Positions 54,328 through 63,278 of a stretch of DNA of 64,000 nucleotides are shown here, piece by piece. Both the position numbers and the translations under genes were made by a program. Under the pieces are notes generated by a model. It did not search any database and had not been told where the DNA came from. It saw nothing but the letters and a program-made list of their open reading frames with translations. The DNA comes from Burkholderia ubonensis subsp. mesacidophila (GTDB lineage: Bacteria; Pseudomonadota; Gammaproteobacteria; Burkholderiales; Burkholderiaceae): positions 2,480,001-2,544,000 of the forward strand of contig NZ_CP020738.1 of NCBI RefSeq assembly GCF_002097715.1, given 5' to 3'. How positions within the stretch are numbered: position 1 is the first letter of the stretch; the number at the start of each line of letters is the position of its first letter.

Positions 54328-54866
54328 CCCTTTTATCGACACGTGCGCTGTAATCTTTAGAGTTTTCGTGGCTCTTGGGCGCGATCTTCTGATGCGTCTC
54401 CAGCGCCATTCGTTGCACGTGTATCGAGAAGCATCGGATGGAAAGGCGCGCAACTGCGCGAATCGTGGGGTGCTCTCGAATCGAATGGCGGTTTTTCGTG
54501 CCCGATTAGACATTTGGATGTCTAGGCTGCGGCGATCGCGAGCGGCTGAAGCTGGCCGGCAACTGCCGGTGGTGATCGGCGGAAACCGACCCAGAACGGT
54601 CTGTCGAATTTGCCGCTAGCGGTCATTCGTTATAGCGTTTCGGCGTCGGTATAATTTGATCCACTACAGTGCTCCCGCGCTCTTGCCAAATGCCATACGA
54701 GGCCATATGTCGGCGACATGGACAATGCTCAGTTCACGACTTCGAAGATAATCGACGATGCCGGAGCCAGGGCGTAATGGAGCGTAGCGATTCCCTATCG
54801 GGTTGACGCGTATCGGTTTGTCGGATAACTGCTATCGTGCGGCACGAGGCTCCTCCCATGCAACAA

Positions 54867-55541
54867 TCAACGTGGTACCGGCGACGCATTCGATGATGAG
54901 ATTGGCGTCGAAACTCGAACTCCCGTATTGTTGATCGCAAGCGCATCGTTGACGATCTTGGCCACAATTCGTGCGTTACCCATTACCAACGCATCTACAC
55001 CATGTGCGGCATCGGGGGTGGGCGAATTTTCAAACTTAGACAAAAGAGGTTCCCGCTGATAAATGGAGATCAGATGTTTAATATCATCGTTTGATAGATG
55101 AGCCGCATCGATTCTATTAATCGTTGCGAAATAGAGAGAAGAAGGCATATTGGTCGAGTACAGTGCGAAAATGTCTTCATTCATCGTTTGACGAGTAGCA
55201 TTCCACACTTCGGGAGCAATCTGAGGGTTACGCTTTTGGACATCAGCGAGCAGATTTTCCGCCATTGAATGCTCGACTCGCATTGGATCTCCACCACCAA
55301 TGCACGCCACCAGTTGTTTGATTAGATCTTCTCGTTCCAAATCACGCCGGATCGCAGGCGGACGCAACGCGCCGGGAGCACGCTTGATAATTTGCACTGC
55401 TGCGTCGACGGCAGCGGATTCCTCTGGTGTCAGCGCAATTGTTGAATTTTTGGCGACTTCTTTATCAACCTGTGCAGCGCAACCTTGAGCAACACGTGTG
55501 GTCAGTAGAAGTACGAAAAACGACAGTTTGAGAATTTTCAT
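54867..55541 (-). CDS. Secreted island protein of unknown function
   Basis: 224 aa with a signal peptide (LKLSFFVLLLTTRVAQGCAA) that could be a lipoprotein signal, as Cys is at residue 21. The mature part is helical; YFATINRIDAAHLSNDDIKHLISIYQREP faintly recalls DUF2059, which I do not insist on. It is the only clearly exported island product and might act with the LRAT-domain enzyme next to it. Low GC supports island membership. 54328-54866 has no clear gene. Confidence 0.7.
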   Translation of the reverse strand: MKILKLSFFVLLLTTRVAQGCAAQVDKEVAKNSTIALTPEESAAVDAAVQIIKRAPGALRPPAIRRDLEREDLIKQLVACIGGGDPMRVEHSMAENLLADVQKRNPQIAPEVWNATRQTMNEDIFALYSTNMPSSLYFATINRIDAAHLSNDDIKHLISIYQREPLLSKFENSPTPDAAHGVDALVMGNARIVAKIVNDALAINNTGVRVSTPISSSNASPVPR

Positions 55542-56054
55542 TTAAATTCACTAAAGGATCGCTGACGCCTCACGCAGCGATTTCGAATGGTCAACATTGG
55601 TCCCTATGCACCGCTATCGATTGGTCTTCCGGCATCTGGATTTTGTCTTTGGAATATCGGCGCCATTGCTAAATCTATCGCACCGGCACACGCGTGCAAA
55701 GTGATCTGCCGCGCATCCGGCGGATTGTCGAGGATCTTGCACCTGCTGTCGACTGTCCGGTTGTGGCCGGCTACTGTCCGATGCGGTCGACCGAGATCGA
55801 CCCGGAACGGTCTTTCGGCATGTCGAAGCACCAACGGCTCTTTACGAAGTCAAGCGGACTTCCGTCGCAGGAAGGCTACTGGCGGATCATCGCACTTTAT
55901 CGACGTGGGCGCGGGTCGGGGCCTTCGTCTGCACTCTGGCGGATTGCCGAAGGTGGTGCGTCGAGCATGGGCGTCGCCGACAAGGCACAATATGGCGCGA
56001 AAGCATAGCAATTGCTGAGATCCTGTAACTCATTCGCGGATAGCCGACTCGAAT
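55542..56054. other. Intergenic region inside the island
   Basis: About 510 bp. It is GC-richer than the island genes and contains stretches resembling other non-coding segments of the island, for example ACCGAGATCGACCCGGAACG near 55790 and a related CGACCCAGAACGGTCTGTCG near 54590. It may be a decayed spacer or small element. No supported gene. Confidence 0.4.
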
Positions 56055-57056
56055 ATGCCCATCAAGAAGATCACTGACACCGGTCAAACATCAACTACTC
56101 TCGACCAATTCGGTCGCGCAGGATTTCCCTCTCGACTCACTATCGTGCCAGTCTATAAAGATGAGACTGAGACAATGTCACGTGCCAGAGTGAACGACAC
56201 TTCCGCCCGTTCGTTCCATGTGAGAGCGCGCCTAGCAAAAGCTATGACACACCCTAAGGGAATTGAAGTCAACTTCGATGCGGAGACAGGTGGCTCTTTC
56301 TTCATTGCCAGTACCGGGGAGGCCTATGAGATCTCAACAACCAATGACGTCAAGTGCACGATTGAACTGAATTCCCGGCGGGAGCTTGCAGCGGTCAGTT
56401 TCCGATGTGACGCGTACTCGTCAGGCGAGGCACGTTTAGTTTTTCACAACGTCGTCCGGCCGTTACTCGATTACTTTTGTTATCTCGCGGATGTTCCATA
56501 CCACATCGACCAGATTTCAATCGTTGATGAGCTTCACCACATACAAGATGTCGAAGTATTTCACTCTGAGATCTCGAAAGTGCTGGGAACTGGCGCAACT
56601 CCCGTGCTAGGGCTATTGGTCCCTTACTACGCCATGTACCGAGAGGGGAAGAACTCGACCAGTATGATCTATAAGTTTTTTTGTTACTACAAGATACTCG
56701 ACGGTCTTATGACCGCACTCCAGCCAAAGCTGAAGAAGGCGGCTAAGGCGGCTGGGATTTCTTCCGAGTCCCTTGTACACTTGGTTCCGGAACCAACCGA
56801 GCACGACTTCTACGATTCGAAGCAGATGGAGTACGTCGGGAAATCGATGCAACTCTTCATGAGCGAATATCTGACCAAGCGATACAGAGACGCCGTGGCC
56901 CACTTTGTCTTGAAGGATGGCACGACCTTAAATGTTAGCGACCTTCGACAGATAGACAAGTACGTTAGTATTCTTCCGATCGTGGAAAACTGTTGCCGAA
57001 AAGCTATCGGAACGTTTGAGCATTTCCTATCGCAAAATTCATTGGCGGTAGGCTAG
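56055..57056 (+). CDS. Island protein with a HEPN-like RxxxxH motif
   Basis: 333 aa, soluble, no signal peptide. The C-terminal third contains YRDAVAHF, in which R278 and H283 form an R-x4-H as in HEPN ribonuclease-like domains, surrounded by helices. The middle (VVRPLLDYFCYLADVPYHIDQ, YKFFCYYKILDGLMTAL) is also helical and recalls uncharacterised proteins sometimes labelled MauJ. HEPN domains are frequent in defence and toxin systems, but a single short motif is weak evidence. It is the only plus-strand gene in the island. Confidence 0.7.
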   Translation: MPIKKITDTGQTSTTLDQFGRAGFPSRLTIVPVYKDETETMSRARVNDTSARSFHVRARLAKAMTHPKGIEVNFDAETGGSFFIASTGEAYEISTTNDVKCTIELNSRRELAAVSFRCDAYSSGEARLVFHNVVRPLLDYFCYLADVPYHIDQISIVDELHHIQDVEVFHSEISKVLGTGATPVLGLLVPYYAMYREGKNSTSMIYKFFCYYKILDGLMTALQPKLKKAAKAAGISSESLVHLVPEPTEHDFYDSKQMEYVGKSMQLFMSEYLTKRYRDAVAHFVLKDGTTLNVSDLRQIDKYVSILPIVENCCRKAIGTFEHFLSQNSLAVG

Positions 57057-57421
57057 GCAAACCTCGCAGAAATTGGGCTACCGACGTCCGGGACCGTATC
57101 AAGTCATGAATTATATCGACTTCTGACAGCGCTTAGAATTGGAAGGTCATTGATCGGGCGCGCAATTCGCTATTGACTCGTTTTCCCAAAACACCCGCTC
57201 GTTTCGTGCCGGCTCATCAGTAGAAGGGACCGAAGACGCGACGCTAATTCTCGGCGATCGAGCGACCACTTTATGAATGAAGCCGCCACTTGAGTGTCAG
57301 CGTGACGACGTTGGGCGATTGTCGCTTCACGGCCGAACCCGGTCATCGAAGGCAGCACAGCGCTCGCCCGCTTGGGTGGCGCCGGGATGACATAGTCGGT
57401 TTATATTGCCGGAGTTCCAGC
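57057..57421. other. Non-coding right part of the island
   Basis: 365 bp before the duplicated glsA end. No supported gene; short frames here show no coding character. The junction at 57422 is sharp: upstream of it nothing matches glsA. Confidence 0.45.
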
Positions 57422-57560
57422 ACGTTGGCGCTGGAATGGCTGACGACTTATTCGGGGCGGTCGAGTTTTTGACGTGCCGAGGTCGAGCGCGACTGATCCG
57501 GCGCCACGGCGGCGGGTCAATCGCGGCGCGCGCTGGCCTGCGCAACGGAGAATTCGCCCT
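57422..57560. repeat. Right island repeat: displaced glsA 3' end
   Basis: 57422-57472 encodes LEWLTTYSGRSSF and a stop, the last codons of a glsA allele, followed by ~90 bp similar to the sequence after the intact gene. It is probably the original chromosomal end of glsA. The remaining stretch to 57632 has nothing recognisable. Confidence 0.65.
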
Positions 57561-57632
57561 TCTGCAGCAGTCGCCCCGGATCCGACGCTCGAAGCGACGC
57601 CGCTCAACGCGCATCGGTCAATGCCGGCCACC

Positions 57633-59261
57633 TCAATGCTGGCCAAGATACAGCCTGGCCTGGCGAACCTCCGGCCGAACCGTGTCCGCGTCTTGCGTGA
57701 GCGCAACGAGCTTTCCGTAGTAGAGCCTCGCCTTCTGTTTTTCCTGCGCCAGATCTGCCGCCGTCGCCGCGCCATACAGGCCGCGCAAGCGGTTGGGAGT
57801 CGCCTGCATGGATGCTTCATATTCCTTCAGCGCATCGGCAGGCCGCTTCAGATCGAGCAACATCTCGCCCAACTGTTCGCGCATCGGGTAAAGCCGGTTC
57901 TCCATCGCAACATTCTTCTCGCTCCCATCCTCGAGGTCGGCCGCAGCGCGCATCTGCTTGAGCGCGTCGTCGTCCTTGCCCCGGGCATGAGCCAGCCACG
58001 CCGACGCGGCCAGAATCTGCACCTGGACCTGCTCGGCCCAGTAAGGCTGGCTTGACTGTTCGAGTTTCGCGCGCAACTGCGTGAGCATGTCGATATTCGT
58101 CTGCGCGATGTCCGCCTTGCCGCTGCGAGCGCAGCCCAGCGCGCGGGCAAAGTACGTGATCGCCTCGGCCTGCGGCCAGCGGCTGCCGCGCGGCTCCAGC
58201 GCGGCAGCTTCTTGCCAGGCGCCGCGCTCGAGCGCATAGCGTGCCGGGATGGCTTCCAGCCCGGTATAGGTTCCCAGTCGGTCGAACGGGAATTTCGTGG
58301 CGGCGTTGGCGTCGTCGCGGACCTGTCTTGCTAGCGCCTCCTGGCCCAGCTGCAGGTACGCGTACTCCATGAAGTCCCATGAATGAGGCGCCGACGGGTG
58401 GGTGGCACCCGGCCAGCTCCTCGCGGTTTCTTCGCGCATCACCTTCAGCGCCGCTTCGTTCGATTTGACCGACGCGGCCCACATGCCGAGCATCGAGTAG
58501 ATGTGCGAGGGCATATGCACTGCGTGCGGCGCCGCCGGCGCGATCTTCGCGTATTTGTCGGCGAACGGCAATCCACGCTGCGCGAGCGGTGGATAGTCGT
58601 AGCTGTGGATCAGGTAGTGCGCGATACCGGGATGGTCGGACTGCTCACGGTAGATCTTCTCCAGGATTGCCGCCGCCTTGAGTTGATTGGCGTACGTCTT
58701 GTCACTGGGCAGCGCGGCCTCGTTGAGTGCAAGCGCGTAGAAAATCGCGGCTTCCGAATCGTCGGGATATTTCTGCGTCAAGCGCGCCATGGCGTGCTCG
58801 TATGCCAGCGTGCGCTGACTTTGGGGGACCTTGTCGTAATCCTTGTAAAACGCCTCGGCCGCCAACAGCCAGTCGCGCTCCCGTTCGGTCCCGGGACCCA
58901 GCGCGAGGCCTTTCTCCACCGCATCCGAACCGCGCTTGAGCATCGTCTCGTCGAAAGGCGGCACCAGCGGATTGGGAGGCTGCGCCATCGCAAGGCCCCA
59001 ATACGCAATCGCACAGTGCGGATCGGTATTGATCACGGCCTCGAACGCCTTGAGCGTCGCAGGGTAAAAGAACGAATGCAGCATCGCCAGTGCCTTTTCG
59101 AACTGGACTTGTGCCGCGGCGCTGCATGAAGTCGGGAACTTCACCGTGCCGAACTTCCCGCCCCCCGACGCCGCAGCGACATGTTCTTCGTGTTGAGCGA
59201 GCACGGGAGCGGCTGCGAGGATCGCGAGCGCGCATGCGCTGATTACCTGCTTGTGATTCAT
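57633..59261 (-). CDS. Secreted TPR-like repeat protein
   Basis: 542 aa from ATG 59261 (MNHKQVISACALAILAAAPVLAQ, Sec signal). The mature part has repeated paired helices of the TPR kind, such as AQVQFEKALAMLHSFFYPATLKAFEAVINTDPHCAIAYWGLAMA and PADALKEYEASMQATPNRLRGLYGAA. Conserved His and Tyr stretches (IAHYLIHSYDYP, PHAVHMPSHIYSMLGMW) recur in a widespread group of exported proteins of unknown function. It is probably periplasmic. It stands alone, 264 bp from the response regulator. Confidence 0.88.
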   Translation of the reverse strand: MNHKQVISACALAILAAAPVLAQHEEHVAAASGGGKFGTVKFPTSCSAAAQVQFEKALAMLHSFFYPATLKAFEAVINTDPHCAIAYWGLAMAQPPNPLVPPFDETMLKRGSDAVEKGLALGPGTERERDWLLAAEAFYKDYDKVPQSQRTLAYEHAMARLTQKYPDDSEAAIFYALALNEAALPSDKTYANQLKAAAILEKIYREQSDHPGIAHYLIHSYDYPPLAQRGLPFADKYAKIAPAAPHAVHMPSHIYSMLGMWAASVKSNEAALKVMREETARSWPGATHPSAPHSWDFMEYAYLQLGQEALARQVRDDANAATKFPFDRLGTYTGLEAIPARYALERGAWQEAAALEPRGSRWPQAEAITYFARALGCARSGKADIAQTNIDMLTQLRAKLEQSSQPYWAEQVQVQILAASAWLAHARGKDDDALKQMRAAADLEDGSEKNVAMENRLYPMREQLGEMLLDLKRPADALKEYEASMQATPNRLRGLYGAATAADLAQEKQKARLYYGKLVALTQDADTVRPEVRQARLYLGQH

Positions 59262-59525
59262 GGTGACCTCCTCCGCAGAGCGAAGGGCGTACTTCACGCA
59301 CGATCGTCGAAAGGGGTGCCGGGCGGCCCGGCGGTGCTGTCCGTCACGATGCCATTGCCGTGGGAAAGGCCTCGGGTCGCCGCGCGTGGCCCGGATGGAA
59401 GGAAGCGAGTGACGAGACTCTTTTGTTTCTAGTCAAGGCAGGTGCCAACCAACACGCTCGGAAACCCTGAGAGGGTTCGCATTCTCGCGCGCGGATCAAG
59501 CGCGCAGGTCGCCGTTCATGACCGG

Positions 59526-60194
59526 CTAAACCATGATGAGGCCGTGCCGCATCCCCTGCATGACGGCCTCGGTGCGGCTGCTTGCGCCGAGCTTGCCGAA
59601 AATGGACGACAGGTGGAACTTCACCGTGTTGTCCGATATGTCGAGCTGGCGCGCGATCTCCTTGTTGCCGAGCCCTTCGGCGAGCATCGTCAGCACTTCG
59701 ATCTCGCGCGGGGTGAGCATTTCGACCAGCGCCGCGGATGCCATCTGGCGCGGCGCCTTGCGCTCCGCCATCAGCCGGGCGAGGATCTCCGGGGATAGCA
59801 CGCAAAGGCCCGCGGCCACGGCTTCGATCGCGGCGCTGATCTCGCCGGGCGTCGCGCCGCGCGGCAGCAGCGCCGTGGCGCCGCCCGCCAGCGCGTCATG
59901 GATCCAGTCGCTGTCGGCCTCGTCCGTGAGCAGGACGAGCGCCGGCATCGCGGGATGGCGGTCCGCGCCCAGCGCCGGCAAGTCGCCGGCCTGCGGCTCC
60001 AGTTCGACCAGGACCACATCCGGCAATTCGCCGGCAAGGCGGTCTGCGAGCGCGGCAACGTCGGCCGCGCTTCCTGCGAAATCCAGCGTCGGCGTGGCAT
60101 CGACAAGCGCCTGCAGGCTTGCGCGCGCTTGCGGCGACGCAGCGACGACGGCGACCCTGACGGGGCTCATCGGTATCATCCCGGCATTCGGCAT
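59526..60194 (-). CDS. NarL/LuxR-type response regulator with an atypical receiver
   Basis: 222 aa from ATG 60194; ATG 60170 is an alternative. Residues 10-130 form a receiver fold, but the phosphoacceptor position reads LVELEPQ (E64) rather than Asp, so normal phosphorylation is unlikely. The C-terminal LuxR helix-turn-helix is intact: LTPREIEVLTMLAEGLGNKEIARQLDISDNTVKFHL. It lies 19 bp downstream of the protease gene on the same strand, which implies an operon. A glutamate can mimic phosphorylation, so it may be constitutively active. Confidence 0.9.
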   Translation of the reverse strand: MPNAGMIPMSPVRVAVVAASPQARASLQALVDATPTLDFAGSAADVAALADRLAGELPDVVLVELEPQAGDLPALGADRHPAMPALVLLTDEADSDWIHDALAGGATALLPRGATPGEISAAIEAVAAGLCVLSPEILARLMAERKAPRQMASAALVEMLTPREIEVLTMLAEGLGNKEIARQLDISDNTVKFHLSSIFGKLGASSRTEAVMQGMRHGLIMV

Positions 60195-60213
60195 GCGGGC
60201 CCTTGCACGATTC

Positions 60214-61152
60214 TCAGCAGCATGAATTCCGTTGCGGGCGTTCGCCCACCGTGACCGAGCACGCGCTGCGCTCGCCGCCCCGGATCAGCCCGATCTTCAA
60301 CGACTGTCCGATGCGGTCGCCGCCAAGCGCGGCATGCATGTCGTCCATGTCGCGGCACGGCTGGCCGTCGAGTTCGATCAGCACGTCCCCGATCAGCACC
60401 CCGCCCTGCTCCGCGGGCCCGCCCGCAGCCAGCGACACCACCAGCAGCCCGCGCTCCGAAGCCAGATTCAGTTTCGTCGCCCACGCCTGCGGCAGGTTCA
60501 CCGTCTGCGTGCCGACGCCCAGGTAGCCGCGTGAGACACGCCCTTTTCTCGACAGCTCGTCGCACACGCGCGCCACGGTCATCGTCGGAATCAGCATGCC
60601 CGCGCCGGGTGCAAGTGCCGAAGTGCACAACCCCATCACCCGTCCCTGCATATCCGCGAGGGCTGCGCCGGAGAAACCGGGGCGCAGTCCGCCGTCCAGT
60701 CGTACGAAGGCGTCGAACTGGCCGCCTCGCCAGGTACGCCATGGCCCGCCGGCCGTGCCGACGACGCCGAAATCCGCGCTGGCGCCGAGCCGGTCCACGC
60801 GCGCCACCGCGAGCACCAGATGGCCTGCCTTGAGCGAGCGCGCGTCACCGGTCTCGACCGGGTTCGGCGCCACGTCACCGATCCTCAGTACGGCCAGGTC
60901 GGTGCCGAGGTCCCGTCCCGCCAGGGCGGCCGCCACGGTGCGACCATCGGCCAGGCTGACTTCAATGCCTTCTTCGTACCTGAGCGTATGCGCCGCCGTG
61001 ACCACCACGCCCGGCTGCCAGATTACTCCACTAGACGGAAAGCGGCGCCGCCCGTGCACCGCGACGACACTCTGGCCGACGCGCTCGGCGATGGCCGCCA
61101 GGTTGTCGGAAAGATCCTGCAAGGGATTTCCGCTGGGGGTTGGGGTTTCCAT
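60214..61152 (-). CDS. Trypsin-like serine protease with PDZ domain
   Basis: 312 aa. Catalytic triad: H55 in VVTAAHTL, D85 in DLGTDLAVL and S161 in PGFSGAAL. A C-terminal PDZ domain follows (GYLGVGTQTVNLP, GGPAEQGGVLIGDVLIELDG). It is DegP/HtrA-like in layout but lacks a visible signal peptide, so it could be cytoplasmic or exported by another route. The final GERPQRNSCC tail is unusual. Co-transcribed with the response regulator downstream. The 300 bp to the cupin gene (61153-61451) show only a divergent promoter region. Confidence 0.9.
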   Translation of the reverse strand: METPTPSGNPLQDLSDNLAAIAERVGQSVVAVHGRRRFPSSGVIWQPGVVVTAAHTLRYEEGIEVSLADGRTVAAALAGRDLGTDLAVLRIGDVAPNPVETGDARSLKAGHLVLAVARVDRLGASADFGVVGTAGGPWRTWRGGQFDAFVRLDGGLRPGFSGAALADMQGRVMGLCTSALAPGAGMLIPTMTVARVCDELSRKGRVSRGYLGVGTQTVNLPQAWATKLNLASERGLLVVSLAAGGPAEQGGVLIGDVLIELDGQPCRDMDDMHAALGGDRIGQSLKIGLIRGGERSACSVTVGERPQRNSCC

Positions 61153-61451
61153 GTGACGACTCCTGCCATGTGCTACCTGAATCGATGCTCGCGCGGCCGA
61201 CCTGCCTGAAGATGACAGGCGGGCAAGCGCGGACGAGTGGATTCACGATGACAGGCGCGCGACGCTCACGCACCACCCTGATGGGTAGCCTGCGCGTCGA
61301 GCCGCTTGTTCATGGACGGCATCCGGCCCGCCGCCCCGCTTCGGGCCCTGGAAACATTCCACTGCAATGGCGGCGTCCGGACTACAGTGGGTATTTTCCC
61401 GACGCCTTTGAGCCAACCGCCTTCACACGAAGGTTGACGCGAGGTCAAGCG

Positions 61452-61784
61452 ATGCCACTTCAAACCGGTAACCTGTTCAGTTTCGAAGCGAAGCGCGGCG
61501 ACGACGAGCGGATCGACGTACTCGTCGCGGGGCAACGCCTGAACGTGGAGCGGATCGTGTCGATGGGACACGCGAGTCCCGAGGGATTCTGGTATGACGA
61601 CTCGCGCGCCGAATGGGTTGTGCTGCTGTCGGGCGCGGCCGTGCTCGAGTTCGAAGACGATTCGACGCTGCACGACATGCGTCCCGGCGACTACGTGCTG
61701 ATCGAGCCGCATTGCCGGCATCGCGTCGCGTGGACGCATGCGGAAGAGCAAACCGTCTGGCTTGCGATCTATTACGAACGCTGA
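61452..61784 (+). CDS. Small cupin protein
   Basis: 110 aa from ATG 61452 (MPLQTGNLFSFEAKRGDDERIDV). A single cupin barrel: EWVVLLSGAAVLEFEDDSTLHDM, then PGDYVLIEPHCRHRVAWTHAEEQTVWLAIYY. His and Glu residues could bind a metal. Similar small proteins of the cupin-like type are common near redox and stress genes. The substrate is unknown. The frame is open upstream but lacks a coding look. Confidence 0.88.
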   Translation: MPLQTGNLFSFEAKRGDDERIDVLVAGQRLNVERIVSMGHASPEGFWYDDSRAEWVVLLSGAAVLEFEDDSTLHDMRPGDYVLIEPHCRHRVAWTHAEEQTVWLAIYYER

Positions 61785-61809
61785 ATCGAGCGCCCAAACG
61801 GACTCCGCG

Positions 61810-61998
61810 TCAGCGTCCGGCGATGTTGACGGCTACGATCTCGTATCCGGGATCGGCGTGCATGGTCGCCGCTTTTTTTGCTTCCTCATACGAGAGAAAG
61901 GACATGGCGTCTTCAATCGCCGGTGCCATGCCGACGTCGCCGTCCTCGGCGGTGCAGAGGAATTGCTCACCGGTCTTTACGACATAGACGGTCGTCAT
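61810..61998 (-). CDS. Small conserved hypothetical protein
   Basis: 62 aa from ATG 61998, preceded by GGAGGGAG, which decides this start over an ATG four codons upstream. Sequence MTTVYVVKTGEQFLCTAEDG is followed by a helical part with EEAKKAATMHADPGYEIVAVNIAGR. It is acidic and probably globular and cytoplasmic. No family recognised. It converges with the cupin gene. Confidence 0.65.
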   Translation of the reverse strand: MTTVYVVKTGEQFLCTAEDGDVGMAPAIEDAMSFLSYEEAKKAATMHADPGYEIVAVNIAGR

Positions 61999-62255
61999 GT
62001 CTCCCTCCATGGTTTGCAGGGGAACTTCCAGTCTAGCAGGCCGGAAGGATTGCGAGCGGTTCGCCGAGCCATTTCCGTATGGCCCCCGCCGGAGGCGTTC
62101 CCACCTCGTTGGGTCCGTGCCTCAATCCACGATTCCGTACGCAACCCGGCAGTCAAGCCTGGCGTAACTTCCCGCCCGCGCGCATCCGTTGAATATAATT
62201 CACGATCCGTCAAAATTTCATGCACGATGCACATGCATCGGCACAAGGAGCCTGG

Positions 62256-63155
62256 ATGACGCTAGCCCAATTGCAGGCACTCGCCGCCGTGGTCGAACTC
62301 GGTTCGCTTACGGCTGCCGCCGACCGGCTCAGTCGCAGTCAATCCGCGATCAGCCATGCGTTGACCGAGCTGGAGGACATCACGCAGGTCAAGCTGCTCA
62401 TGCGTGACCGGCAGCCGGTCGTATTGACCGCTGCCGGCGAACGTCTGTGGCCTTACGTCCGGAACGTGGTGCGGGAAGCGCAGACGCTGCGCCAGCAGTT
62501 CAGCCTGTCGCGCGGCAAGCTCGAAGGGCGGCTGGTGGTCGCCTCGCTGCCGAGCGTATCGCTTGCGTTCGTCGCGCCCGCGCTCGAGGCGTTGAAGGAA
62601 ATGCATCCGGGCGTGTCGGCGGTGCTGCTCGAAGGCACGGACATAGAAGTCGAAGGGTGGATCGAGGACGGCACCGCCGACGTCGGCGTGGTGGCGGGCA
62701 CGAAGACGTTCGCGAACAATCTGCCGCTGCTCGACGAGGATTTCGTCGCGGTAGCGGCAGCCGGCACGTTCGACGGCCGCAAGAGCGTGTCGGCCAAACA
62801 GTTGTCCGCGTTGCCCTTTATTTTCTCGAAGGCAGGTTGCGGGCCGGTGATCGCGGATTACTTCGCGCGTGCTGGCGCGCAACTTCGGGCCGCGTTCAAC
62901 GTGGTCGAGATGCGCACCATTCTTTCGATGGCGGAGGCAGGCATGGGCGTGTCGATCGTCCCGCGCATCACGCTCACTTACACGCCGTTCGGCGGCCGGG
63001 TGCTGGCGTTGTCACCGAGACTGCATCGTTCCGTGCGGCTGTCGTGGAACACGGCCGGCAACGCGGTGATCGATGAATTTGTCAGGCTCGCCGCCGCACA
63101 ACGCGTCAAGGCGGGAAAAGCGACCAGAACGCGGGCGAAGAAGGGAGCGCAATAG
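62256..63155 (+). CDS. LysR-family transcriptional regulator
   Basis: 299 aa from ATG 62256, with AGGAG 6 nt upstream. The helix-turn-helix is MTLAQLQALAAVVELGSLTAAADRLSRSQSAISHALTELE, followed by an effector domain starting GRLVVASLPSVSLAFVAPAL. A basic tail ends GKATRTRAKKGAQ. It stands 123 bp upstream of a LysE-type exporter gene on the same strand, a common pairing in which the regulator responds to the exported amino acid or related compound. Confidence 0.93.
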   Translation: MTLAQLQALAAVVELGSLTAAADRLSRSQSAISHALTELEDITQVKLLMRDRQPVVLTAAGERLWPYVRNVVREAQTLRQQFSLSRGKLEGRLVVASLPSVSLAFVAPALEALKEMHPGVSAVLLEGTDIEVEGWIEDGTADVGVVAGTKTFANNLPLLDEDFVAVAAAGTFDGRKSVSAKQLSALPFIFSKAGCGPVIADYFARAGAQLRAAFNVVEMRTILSMAEAGMGVSIVPRITLTYTPFGGRVLALSPRLHRSVRLSWNTAGNAVIDEFVRLAAAQRVKAGKATRTRAKKGAQ

Positions 63156-63278
63156 GTCGCCGGCGCGATGAAAAGCGCTCATGGGTGGCTTGCAGTTTAT
63201 TCACGCTGAAGGCGACCGATATGCAATATCTTGTACGGCACGCATCAACCCGACTTCTCTGCGCCGAAGGAGACCGCC

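Larger units (their letters stand above)
52231..57472. mobile_element. Low-GC genomic island inserted in the glsA 3' end
   Basis: The 52.3-57.4 kb stretch has visibly lower GC and a different style of genes from both flanks. It is bounded by a direct repeat: the last 51 bp of glsA (52231-52281) recur at 57422-57472, with a 16-bp identical core TGACGACTTATTCGGG, and similarity continues about 90 bp past the stop at both ends. No integrase or transposase gene is inside, so it is either non-autonomous or decayed. It holds four genes, three on the minus strand and one on the plus strand. Confidence 0.65.

Noticed and set aside
57290..57472. Separate small gene ending with LEWLTTYSGRSSF
   Set aside because: The last 17 codons are the displaced glsA end and the upstream part lacks coding character.
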